Under the pieces are notes generated by a model that ran no database searches, was not told the origin of the DNA, and was given only the letters and a program-made list of their open reading frames with translations. 64,000 bases of DNA, taken from Microcebus murinus (Eukaryota; Chordata; Mammalia; Primates; Cheirogaleidae). The DNA lies in the NCBI RefSeq assembly GCF_040939455.1, contig NC_134108.1, forward strand, positions 39,662,501 through 39,726,500, in the 5' to 3' direction. Made by a program: the position numbers and the translations under genes. Positions 46,529 to 58,290 of the stretch are shown here, in pieces. How positions within the stretch are numbered: the first letter of the stretch is position 1; every line of letters begins with the position of its first letter.

Positions 46529-47214
46529 TATATAAAGCTATATTGGTGGAGAACATACCAGTGGGTAAAGCGGGGAGGGGAAGATTGTGACCATAAATGG
46601 GTAATACAGGTGGTTTTTTGGCTTTATAGAGATATTGATTACCCTGACTTTGGAATTGTAGCAAAAAAGAATAAATTTTCATGTATGATAAATGAAAACA
46701 TAAAATTAAAATATAATCAGTGCCTATAATGTACTATACACTGAAAACATATTTTTGAAAAAAAAACAACTATATTTGCACCACAGCTATTCTAGATTTG
46801 TCAGGATTTCAAGTACAGATAAAAAAAGGTTAATTTTTTTGTTGTTTCACATAGCAGACATATTCTACATGAGATAATGATCATTATAAAAATTACCATA
46901 GATAAATTTCAAATTGCCATTTAACCATTAATGGTAATATTTGGTCAATCCTAGAGAAACAGGGTTCTGGACTGCTACCTTTTCAGTATCTTTCTTTCCA
47001 TATATCCTACTTCATGAGCCTGAGGTGATTTATTGATGAATTATTGGTAGGTTGGACAATTTGATTCCACTTCTTTTGTACCCAGAGACTGTTCCTTACT
47101 AAGGCCAGGAAGCATATTGATGTAATCTTTTTTCAAAGAGATACATGCTAAATAAGGATCATTTAAAGAGCTGGTGAGACATGTAAGAATTGTAAAATGT
47201 AAGCTTTGTTCCTG
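46529..47214. other. No gene seen
   Basis: AT-rich, no recognised repeat or exon. Confidence 0.45.
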
Positions 47215-47385
47215 TGATAGGGTTTATTATTTTGTATTATATTGATTACTCATTGTCTTTATTTTTATCTTAATTTTAATTAACTTGAGAACAGGAATTA
47301 TTCATTACATTTCTGTTTCCAACAACACAATTATATACCCTATAGACAGCAATAAACTTATTAAAAATAAATAAAGATGAGTTTC
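47215..47385 (+). mobile_element. L2 3'-end fragment
   Basis: 'aacttgagaacaggaattat', 'tctgtttccaacaacacaat' and 'gcaataaacttattaaaaat' match the L2 3' end in plus orientation with heavy decay. Confidence 0.5.
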
Positions 47386-50300
47386 TGTTTTTGAAATATC
47401 TAAGAGGAGTTTAGTGCCTTTCTTATGTTTAAATGATCTCTGTGAGGTAAGAATTTTCTACATAGGGATCTGTGTAGTTGTTTCTTATTTTCACTGAGAA
47501 TACAAAGATAAATAAAATATCGGTTCAATTTCTCTTTTTTTGAGTATCATAGCATGGAATTATGAAGTGAATAAAAGTTCCAGGCTGGTTCATTTGTATG
47601 GGGACAATGTCTGTCAATATTTCTAAAAAGTAAGAATATATAATTAATATGCCAGAGGGCTGAAATCAAAATGGCAGTCTCTGTGTATAATTATCAAAGG
47701 ACATCTTAGTATCAGCAATGTGAAAGGGAAAGAAAATAATGCAATTATTAACATAATGATTTCATTTCAATAAAGAGAACAGCTTAAATTTTTACTGTCT
47801 TTTTCCATAAAAAGATTTCTTTTCTTCAAACTATGTTTATCTTGGCATATCTCTGTTTCTAAGGATGCAGAACAAAAAGTATGTGTGTTGAGACATGAAG
47901 TCCAATTTCAAAGAAAATAAATTATAATATATGTACTGATTTTACTCCAGTTTCCCATAGGTCTATTTTCTATCCTTCTATACCTTCTTTTGAGGCTAGA
48001 AGTCCTAATCTTTAATGTTACCTTTCACTCTTACTTCTTGCTAGTTTTAGTCAATGGAATGTACCATTAAGAGATCCTAGGGAGAGAGAAAAGAGCATTT
48101 AAGTCCTTATTCTTCCCCTACCTGTCTAATGGTTATGGTTTAGCAGTGGTTGTTTTCCTTTTCTTGCATTCAGAGCTATCACAAGGCCTCTTTTTTATGG
48201 CTACAGCTTTTGTTTAGTTCTGGTTACACTATTCCATCCTCTTATGCTTATAAACCTAGAGATACTCATGGTTACTCATTGTTCTTAGTTATCTTGTGCT
48301 TCACACTATCTTACTGATTCTCTTATTCTTGGCCACATGTTGCTAACTAGTTCTTTTATTACATTCTCTTCAATTAACACTTTGTAAGTGTGCTATTTCC
48401 AGCCTGAATCTGAACTGACAAGGACTAGATGAGTGGGAGGTATTCATCTCTACTCTGTTTAATGGTATCCTCCTTTGTACTTTAAAACTGCATTGTTTTA
48501 AATGAAATACATTTTAATGCATGTCATTTGTGAATATAGCCCCTACACTATTATTTGGTATTTCAACTCTATTTGATGGGAAAATTATTACAACAAATCT
48601 TGAAACGAAGATACTTCTAAGAAACAAGAAGTAGCTTCACATGAATTGCCAGCATTTTCTTTTCCACTAGGGTAAAGCTGACCTTTCCTCAAACCTTTTT
48701 CTAATGGATGACATTATGAAGAAAGGCATCTTCCGCCTCAAAGGGCACTGTTTGGTCTGGTCTTCATTCAAGGAATATAGAGTCCAAGATGAAAGTAAAC
48801 CTGGCACTTTTACCTGAGTCATTTGGGGGAAGATGCCATTTAATCTTTTGGATAATAATGGGAAGAAGTCCCAGAGTCATTCCCTAGAATTAATGAGAAA
48901 ATGGCATGAGGGCTCTGCAAGTTCCTCCCTTATTTATGTTGCTTAATTGGCATACTTGTTTGTTTGGGGAACTTTAAAAAGAAACTTGGCAATAGATATG
49001 TGACCACATCAAGAGATTGGAGTTTGGATTGCTTACTCTTCCATGAGAGTTAAAGCTGGCAAAATCACTAAGTTTATTTTATTGCAATTTGTTGGAGGCC
49101 AACAAAGAAAATAAACCTTCCTTTATACCTTTCCAGCTTTGTGTGTTCCCCTGCTAATAAGCCTCAAAGACTAGCACTGCCCCCAGGCTAATAATGTAAA
49201 TGTTTAATTTATATTATTAATTTAATTATTTAATTTAAATAAGTTTTTAATTCTGCATGAAGCATATAATAATATTCTGAGGGGGTGATCTTAATGGGAT
49301 TTTTCAATGCATTCTCTTACCTAAGTGGCAGTCATTTACTAAGAAAAATAAACACCATGCTGTTGATGCTTAGCTGCCCAGAGGAAATCAGGTATAAAGT
49401 TTCAGAAAAATTACTATACTATAATAATATACATACATATACATTTATTTTATTAATGTATATTTGTACGAATGATCAGGTAGATTTTTAAAAATTATTC
49501 TTTTAGCAGCACATTTAATTATTGAATTGTGAGCATATTCAGGTAGGTTGCTAAAAAGTAGACAAGAATTAAAATAATTATCAATGAATTCTCTTTAATG
49601 GCCAAAGTTTCTCTGCTGTATATCTAACCAAGCTAATTAAACCTATAAATATGAGACTGGAATAGTAATACTACTGGTTGAGTTCTTTGCTGATGTGATT
49701 AAAAGGTTCTATCAGAGACTAACCTTCAGATATTAAGCCAGGGACAGCCTTTCAAAGAAATGATAGCGATAAGGCTTCAGGAGAGAGAGAGACAACACTA
49801 GAATAAAAGTTCAACATGCCCCAAAGGATTCTGACAGTGCATGATGACTGGAGGCCTAAAAGCTAATAAAAGATAAACTTTCTACAGAAGTGCTGTCAAA
49901 AAGAAAAAGACAAAAAAAAAGGTGAATAAGAAACAGACAGCCCCGAGAAAGAAAACTTGGGCAAGCTCTCTTTTTCCAGCAAAACAGAGATTAAAATGAA
50001 GATACATTAAACTATCATACAATTTTCTGCCTTTTAAAATGCATTTCCTAGAACTGACCTTTACAAAGTTTCTTTCTAGTTTCTGGCATAGTAGAGGAAT
50101 GAAAGATCACTGATAGAGCTATCTTAATCCTTCAGTCTTTTGTGATGAAGGAATAAAAAGGACAATTTTTCTATACCATATTTGGAAAACACATTTTTAT
50201 GAAGCCACAAGGAAAAGTAAGAAGGCTAGTCAGCTGAGAGTTGGAATATTCTCTCCTTCAGTACCTCCTGTACAGGCTGAAGCTGAGAGTAGGGAAAGAA

Positions 50301-51235
50301 TGGAATGCTGGCCCGTCCCATCCCCATACACCCAATAGAAACAATCAATGTCTAGCTTGGTATGCAGGAGACTTGGATAGGGCAGAGAACATTTCTGTGA
50401 TCTCAAGTCTTAGAAATATCAAATTCTTAGGGAGAAGAATGCATCTTGTGTTATTAGAATGGAGGAACAGTCAGGACCTCAGGAAATGTAGTAGAGATGA
50501 GTGAGTGAGGTTGGTCTGACACTCCTGGAGTGGAGAAAGCTAACATTGATATGGTAGGGAAGCCAGGCCAGTTTCATGAACATACAAGCTGTACAAGGCC
50601 CCATGCTCCAAAGGGCCCTATACTACTTTAATGCTCTGTTTTCATTGTCTTTAAATTCTTCATACTTTTTGAACAATGGGCCTTGCATTTTCATTTTGTA
50701 CTTGGTTCCACAAATTATGATGCAGGCCCTGTGTGTAAGGGGTATAAGCTTTTCTTGGCTTAGCATATATCCTAAGAATCCTTAATTGTTTTAGAGGTCT
50801 TTCTTTCCTCCTGTCAAATACAAACTATTGTGATCCCAGAAAATTGGGAGATGTGGCCAAAAGTATCTGCTTAGATCTCTTTCCTTCATACTTCACTCAG
50901 AGCTCCAGCATCTGCTTAGTGCTGCATTGGCCAGAGATACCCTGGAAGATAAAATCTTTAGGCACTTAAAGCTAAACCACAGGGTAAGCCATTTGCCTTT
51001 TCTCTATCACATTGCAGTGGGTGTGTGATAAGAATCTGATAAATCACAACATCCTCAGTGGAAAGTCACATTCCTTTTAAAGCTAAATGAGAGAAGAGGG
51101 AGTCAATAAGAAATTATTGATCCCCATGGGCTGTTCCGTAGTGTAGTAAGTGTTATCTCTACCTGTTTATACTCCTTTTTACTATGGCCTTTTCCCCATG
51201 TTTTATAGTTCAATAAAGATCCCAATAGGCAATGG
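47386..51235. other. No gene seen; unassigned old repeat at about 47990-48425
   Basis: AT-rich. 47990-48425 ends 'gtgtgctatttccagcctga atctgaactgac' in a way that resembles an ancient mammalian repeat I cannot name. 49200-49250 is extremely AT-rich. Frames at 49285-49491, 50241-50504 and 50576-50785 have no recognisable domain. Confidence 0.35.
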
Positions 51236-51460
51236 GGCAATATAGCATATTGGTTAAGAGGATGAACTCAAAGCTAGAGGACTTGAGTATAATTCCTTGA
51301 GCCAGCACTTTCTGTGTGACTTTGAGGAAATACTCCTTTCTTTGTGTCTGTTTCCTCAGGAAGGGTAAATAATATTAATTCAAGAGGGTAAATAATATTA
51401 ATATTAGTACCTACTTTGTAAATTTTGTATGAGAGTTGAATGTGCTAACATTAACTGCAT
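51236..51460 (+). mobile_element. MIR SINE with internal 18-bp duplication
   Basis: 'atattggttaagaggatgaa', 'gacttgagtataattccttg', 'gtgtgactttgaggaaatac' and 'gtctgtttcctcaggaaggg' follow the MIR consensus in plus orientation. agggtaaataatattaat occurs at 51362-51379 and again at 51385-51402, a short duplication acquired within the MIR. Confidence 0.75.
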
Positions 51461-53649
51461 TAAAATTTTAAAAGAAAATTTTAATTTAAAATTTTAAAAC
51501 TTAAAAGAAGTTTTGCCTGTTCTTACAATTATCTTTGCCATGGAAGTTTAAAACAAAAGTTTTGCATGCTTTTGACCCTCTAGAACATGTGAAAATATTC
51601 CTGCCCATGAAAAAAAACAACCTCTGATGATGAGATTGAGTTACAAAACATCACAATCCTTAGCAGTATATTACAATATAAAGACAACCATATATTTTGA
51701 AATTTTTAGTAGCTTCAGACCCAGAAATTGAACAGTTATATAGTTCAACTATAAAGTTAATTCGTAGACCTCTGCAAGAGAAAAAAAAAGTGTCTTTTCC
51801 ACCACTCTGTGGCCTATAATTGAATATAATTACCAGTTTGGCCGGGACTGTATTGGTAGGAGGGTCAAAGATTGCAAAGAACTTTCCCACTGCTCAGTAG
51901 CTAATGGGGAACAGCTGCAAGGAAAATAAAACAGTATAATTAAACTTTAGTCTCTTTTGTTCCTTTTTCTAAGCAACATAGTTACAATTTTCATGTCACT
52001 GAAGAACTAGAGAAAGAATTTTCATATGCTATAAGGAGAAAGGGTCTTTTGTATGATGAAATCGTATTCATCTGGATACTTTGACCTCTACCATCTTCTT
52101 ATTGATTAAAATGTGACCTTAGCTAACTGTTCTTTCATTGGGAGATGCTCTTTAGGTGAATTAATATTTAAAGAGACTATGAAAAGATAAAAAGGAAAGG
52201 AAAATTTTAGTATTCCAACAGATCCTCCCTTTTCCTCACTGTCATCTTATGAATTAGATATAGTTTCCACATTTCTGTGATTTACAGAATAGAAGGTTAG
52301 ATGGTTTCTCCTCACATTCATTACTAATTAAAACACCTATATGCAAACAAGCAAATTATATAATTTGCCAGTGATCTGGCCAGCTATATCTTATCCTCAC
52401 AAATATGAGATTACAAATCTGTTAACTCTAAAGTGTAATTTCCTACAGAATTGGCTACTTGACAACAAATATTTTCTCTGTAATCAATTACAGTTTTTAT
52501 TGGATGTAATTTTATAGTCTTTTTTCTGATTTTAAGACTAAAAATAATTAATTGTAGGAAACTCAGAAGTTCTGTGCCCCTTACCTCAAAAAAGAGAAAG
52601 ATTAAAAAAATCATTTATAATTTCTCCATCCAGAGAAGACAATTTTTATTGTTAATGATATTTCCTTACATACTTATGTGCACACACACACAAATGAATA
52701 CATACACGTGCACACTCATATACAGGGTTTATATTGAGTATCAGAAACATATATTAATATATTTTTAAGAATTGTGATTTTCTTATATATCTTGCTTTGA
52801 TAATTATAGTTTATACTAATTATGATATATTGAATGAAAATGTGTGGAAAAGAAATATCTAAGGTTTCTCTATTTAAGTTATGTAATCAGGAATAAAGGT
52901 TATATACTTTTTCATTCTTAGAATAGAATTTCATGAATTACTAAATCAGTCTCTGTAAGTTTCAAATCAGTGTTAATGTTTTCACGTTATAGGTCTAGGT
53001 AGGGGTTTAAGGCCAGTTGATTCCTCTGGAGAACAGGACAAAATTTCAGTGAAAGTAACATGGCTTTGTGACATCCTTTACCTAGTATTTTACCCTATTG
53101 TCTTACTTTCTGCCTGATGATGAACTCAGCCCTACTCTCCAGTTTTTAGAAACACATGGCTTTATTCTATATTTTGCTTTCTCAAAGTCCTTGCTTTCTC
53201 AAAGTCCTAATGAGCTCACCTCTGGTTTCCTACCAACTTGCCTTTTCAATGCTCTGTACATTTACCTCTAACCTTAACATCAAAATTTGCATGATCTTTT
53301 TCTTAGCCAGTTGTCCACTGGTGCATAATCACATTCAATAAATATTCATCTCTTAATAGAATTAACAAAGTGTTTGGTCAAACGCCATAAGGTTTCAGAG
53401 ATGAAATAGGCATAGTTTTCTTCTCAATAAGCTTGTTATCTCTCATGTGAAATATGGCATATGTAACTATAACAAAAGAAAGCATGTGATCAGTGTAATC
53501 AATGGGGAGAAATACATTACTATGAAAATTACATGCCAGAGATTAATTTTGGTTTGGTGAATGGTGGTTGGAGGAAGTTTCCATAAAAGATGCACCATTT
53601 CACTGATTTGCATCAGGAAAAGGCCAAATAAGGCACTGGTTCTCTATCC
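51461..53649. other. No gene seen; weak repeat remains
   Basis: Possible minus-strand MIR near 52225-52330 and possible old L1-type sequence at 52620-52800 ('tctccatccagagaagacaa'). 53230-53345 ends 'cattcaataaatattcatct', like an L2 terminus. Frames at 51660-51890, 52411-52614 and 53156-53341 are unrecognised. A 17-bp tandem duplication lies at 53174-53207. Confidence 0.35.
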
Positions 53650-53830
53650 GGGTTTCAGGTTCCTTTTATTTTTAATGGACTGCTTTTAGAGAAGTTTTTG
53701 GCTTATAGAAAATTTGAGCAGGAGGTACCGAATTTCCCATATACAGCCTGTCCCCACACATGCATAACCTCCCCAATTATCAACATCCTACACCTCAATG
53801 ATAACTGTATTTGTTACAATTGACAGATTT
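53650..53830 (-). mobile_element. Old L1M 3' UTR fragment
   Basis: 'tagagaagtttttggcttat', 'aatttcccatatacagcctg', 'ccccacacatgcataacctc' and 'tttgttacaattgacagatt' follow an old L1M 3' UTR in reverse orientation. Confidence 0.65.
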
Positions 53831-55540
53831 CAGTTTCTTTTAAAAAATAAAATAAAGGGATCAGACTAAGGGAAAATCTACCTTCACTATCTAATAATTC
53901 TATTAGTACAAGTTACTGCATAATATCTAGGCTTATTCTATGGTGAATATAAATATAAACAAACCAAGATTCCCTCCATCACTTGTCTATATGGACTCTA
54001 ACGCCCATTTGACTCCATATACCACCTTGATGCTTTCCTCTATCTTTCACAATTCTGTACTTTCTGGAATTTACTGTTAGTCATCATTAAAATCTCTCAT
54101 ATGCATCACCTTATCTCTTCAAGATCCTTCCACTTGATTTCTCTTATTGGAAACCTGACTCTTCCCTGTGGACACCGCTATCTCTGGAACCCTCTCAAAA
54201 AGAGGCAATTTTCTTTTTCTGTGTTGCACCCTTTGGCTGGAAGCAGGTGAATCCCCTTCCTGATTTTCATTATTGCTTCCTTCCCATCATTCTTCCCTTT
54301 TCCATAACCCTCCAGCTTTTATCTCATGTTATCAGACTATGCTGGCACTACTCTGCCTTATTGTATTAAGATCCTAAGTCCTGAGTCACTCCCCTCATTC
54401 CTGTGCTTCTGGTCACTGTCACTCTCTTCTGTCATATTGCTGTGTAATTCTTAGTGATTAATATCCACAGGGTGGCAGTTCCAGTATGTCAGGCTTTCTC
54501 ATTCACTCAACCTTCTCTCTTCCAGTAAGAATCTTCTTTGCCTTCACTCAGCTACTTACTCCTTGGTCATCCCTTAAATATCATCATTTCCAGTAATTTT
54601 AGGCTCTTCATAATTTAAATTCCAACTTTCCATTTTTCCTCTACTACCTCCAAATTTTTTTCTCATTCTCTCTTGTAATCCGACAACAGTAATCCTTCTC
54701 CTTCACTAGGCCCTGCATGCCATCGTTTCTATCATTATCCTCACCTACCTTCAGTCCTTAATGCTCTCCTTACCCTACTATCCCAGCTTTAATTTCATGG
54801 TTAATTATTATGATCAGACCCTCCCATACTCCTTGTTTCTTGTACTTTCTTGGTAAAACCAAAATGATATTACATAAAGCTCTCCTTGTACCTTGTACCT
54901 AAATCTAGCAGCTCACTTTGGATGGGAAGAACACACAGCCATATTGACTGTTCTCACTCTAAATTCATGAGCATTCACCTCAAGTGGGCCATGAATACTA
55001 CCCAGCATTAGACTATATATTTCCCTGGTTAATTCACTTTTCCTCTTCCGTTATTGGATATACCCTACTCATGCCTCAACTCTCAAATTTCTATTAGCTC
55101 ATAGAAAAATATATTTGCCCTTATATTGAGAAAATATAGAAGAGACTTTCCACATGCTCTAAGAATTACCACATCTACCTCCCAACCTAAATGTCATATC
55201 ATAAACTCTTCTTCCTTTCTCATTACTATGAATTAAATGTTTATCATTCTAGTCATGGGCAAGCCCTTCACTTATTAAAAGATCCCATTTCTTTTCCCTT
55301 TTCAAGATGTTGTTCCTTTAATTGTTTCCCCTTTCTCCTGCATCATCAATTTTTACCTCAATGATTAATAATCCTAATTTGGTATTCAAATATTTATTTT
55401 CTCCATCTTTAAAAAACTTCTACTCATCCTAAATCCCATATTCCACTCCTTTCTTTTACAGAGGAATTAAAAGTTATTTATACTTGCCTCCTCTACACTC
55501 AATCCTCAAATTGTGCTTTCAACCTACTAAAATCAGACTT
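53831..55540 (+). mobile_element. Pyrimidine-rich tract, probable upstream part of an L2
   Basis: From about 54000 the plus strand is markedly C/T-rich and runs straight into the recognised L2 at 55541. L2 ORF2 has a C/T-rich sense strand, so this is plausibly its upstream part, but I cannot match specific segments. No open frame of note. Confidence 0.4.
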
Positions 55541-56615
55541 AGGCCCCCCTACTTTATTAACACTGTTTAATAAGGTTATTGATGACTTCCATGTGTTAAA
55601 TATGACTTCCATGTGTTAAATCTAACAGTAATTAATCATTTCTTATCTTATTAAACTTTCACCAGCTTTTGCTTTAGGCCAACACTTTTTTTCATCTATA
55701 CACTCATTCTTTTGGTGATCTCATCCAATCTATGACTTTAAATATTGTTTATGTAGTCACATCTCACAAATTCATATCTGTAGCCTGGATTTCTATGCTG
55801 GATTATAGATTTCATTTAAATTTACTATTCTACTTTAATCTACAGGGTATAATAGGCATCTCAAGTGTAACATATTTGAAACCGAGCTCCCAATATCTCC
55901 CTTCATGCCTATTGTACTTATTGTCACCTCATATTACTTAATGGAAACTCTGTCCTTCCAGTTCTTGAGGCTAAATTCTCATCTTTAATTCATTTCCTTT
56001 TCCACAAATCATATCCAGTATGAGATAAAATTTGTTGGCTTTATTTTTAAAATCTCTGCAGAATCTGACCAGTTCTCAGTAACTCTGCTATCCGCATCAC
56101 CATTATCTCTCACCTGGACTACAGCAATAGCCTCCTAACTTCTCAGCCATCTGCTCTTTCCCTTGTAGGTCAATTACCAGGACAGTGGCCAGAATTACTT
56201 TGTTAAAACTTAAGTCAGATTACATTATTCCTCAGTTTAAAACCCTCCAAGGTTTTCCATCCTATTTGGAGCAAAAGGAAATTCTTTACGGTGTCCTCTC
56301 AGTGTCCTAAATTATCTGCCCCTATCAGCTGTCTGACCTCATCTCCTAATATTCTCTCTTGTGCTCACCCTGCGTGTGTCAAACTGTAAACACAGAAGGC
56401 TGGTTCTCGCCTCAAAGCCTTTCTAATGTGCGCTAATTCTGCCTGGAATGTTCTCCAAAATAAACATATGGCCCAATCTCTCACAAGTCTCAAATTTGTA
56501 CTCAAATGCCATTTACTCCAAGATTTTCCCCTTATTTCTTTAATTAAAATTGCAGCCCTTCACTTTCTTTTCCCCTTTCTGGCTTTATTTTCCATGATAA
56601 TTATTAATATTACCT
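55541..56615 (+). mobile_element. L2 LINE copy spanning the RT region to near the 3' UTR
   Basis: Segments in L2 order: 'ttattgatgacttccatgtg', 'cattcttttggtgatctcat' with 'ccaatctatgactttaaata', 'ggcatctcaagtgtaacata', 'tgtccttccagttcttgagg', 'ctcacctggactacagcaat', 'acttaagtcagattacatta', 'aaaaccctccaaggttttcc', 'ctgcctggaatgttctccaa' and 'caaatgccatttactccaag'. This is one of the longer L2 copies here. The catalytic YADD position falls near 55745-55765 and is no longer readable. The ORF is destroyed. A 20-bp tandem duplication interrupts it at 55582-55621. Confidence 0.8.
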
Positions 56616-57930
56616 AAAATGTTATAGTGAAAGTAAATTATGGGAGCATTTATGCAAACTTTTATATATAAAAGAAAAAAGTGTCTGAATTATAATCTCA
56701 AAACTATGTCTGACTTGAATCAATTGTTAATAAATATAGGAATATGGCTAGATGTGAAAGGCAATGGGATATAAACTGGAAAAGCGGAGTTAATATAGAT
56801 TAAGGGAAGCTGAAACAATTTCATTTCATTTAGCAGCCCTAGGACACAATTATATTTTGAGGGACAAAGATAAAAGAAGGAAATCCTCTCTAATATGCTA
56901 TTTTAAGAATGTGAACATTTATATCCCCAAATACACCAAAAGCTACAAATTGATGCAATATGTCATCCTTCCAGAAGTGATTTACAGAAAATGTTGAGAA
57001 ATGGACTAATGACCACTTTTGAGTTATTTTATAAACTATTGAGAGAAACAGTTTGAGAAGAGGCTTTCGGTCATCCTTCAAGTCATATCCTAGTTGTAGA
57101 AAATAACAGAAAATCTAATTCTGATGATGACAGAGTTGGGGAGAATGGTATTCACCTCAGGGTATAGGACAGCCTTCTACCACCTAGAGTCCATCTTTGC
57201 ATTTAGTTCCATACACATTTAGTTGGTCAGGCTCTACTCCCCAGAGGAGTAGAAAGTACACTGGAATTCTGTAAGCACAGTGCCATGTTTGGCACCACCC
57301 ATCCTTAATATGATTTGTTCTGTAGGCATAAACAGAACCAATTTTTTTCACAGCTTATCTGTATATCTCTTCACATTTATATAGGATGGCAACTTGCTCA
57401 TTCTTGTCAACTTGCTTGTGTTATTCTCCTGAATTGTAATCCTGACTTCTGCAAAGGACAGATCACCACTGAGTAGTTGATGTATATACACCTATGTTTT
57501 GCTTAAGTGAAATTGAGGTAATAGAATACGTAGTAAGGAGATTGAGGCTCTTATAGTGCCTTGTGCCTTGTGACATAGACTTTAGCTATAGCTGTCATGT
57601 GACATAGACTTTATGTTGGTCACAGAGTCATTACAGAACATTGCAGAGAGAGATTTTAGAAAACACTGAAGAGATTTTAGAAATCATCTTCTCCAGCATT
57701 TCATTTAAGGCCCTGAGATGTAAATATTATTCAAGAACAGTTATGGTTTGCGTTCTTACAAGGAAGAGATACAAACAATGGTTTATTTCCACTGAGACTC
57801 TGATTTTTCTGACTGTAGCAGATTTGCTCTTGAGATGCTAACGCCTTTTCTGGAAAGACTTAACATCTGTTTGTAGTATCAGAATATGTAGGGGGGTGTA
57901 AAAAAGGTAGAATATTCAGATTTAAGAGAA
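56616..57930. other. No gene seen
   Basis: No recognised repeat. The short frames at 56890-57081 (minus) and 57641-57841 (plus) are unrecognised. A 16-bp direct repeat lies at 57569-57584 and 57598-57613. Confidence 0.4.
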
Positions 57931-58290
57931 TAGTTTATTGTATTAGACTGCTATTGGGATAACAAACCATCCCAAATCTTAATGTCTTTGTACAACAAGC
58001 ATTTATTTTTTATTACTTGTGTATCTGTGGGTCAGGTGGGGCAGATTTGCTTCAGCATAAGGCACAGGTGGCATGGGATTGTTGAGAGTTGTTCTGGTCT
58101 GTTTTATGTGTCTATTCATTCTTTGAGACCAGAAGCCACCACGTACGTGTTCTTCTGATGGCAAACAGCAGGAGCACAAGAGAGCAAATGGAAACATGCA
58201 TCATCTTTTAAGGCCTTGTTTCAGAAACAGTATAATGTCACTGCTACCCACATTTCATTGGCCAAAATAAGTGGCCAAAGAGAAAAGGCA
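57931..58290. mobile_element. Ancient interspersed repeat, family not assigned
   Basis: 'tagactgctattgggataac', 'aacaagcatttattttttat', 'tctgtgggtcaggtggggca', 'acaagagagcaaatggaaac' and 'cccacatttcattggccaaa' follow a common mammalian medium-reiteration repeat whose name I cannot state with confidence. The minus frame 58003-58197 lies inside it. Confidence 0.45.

Noticed and set aside
46282..46729. Three ORFs around the second hAT element (possible transposase piece)
   Set aside because: They run across the element boundary and Alu flank, and none shows hAT transposase or BED-finger residues.
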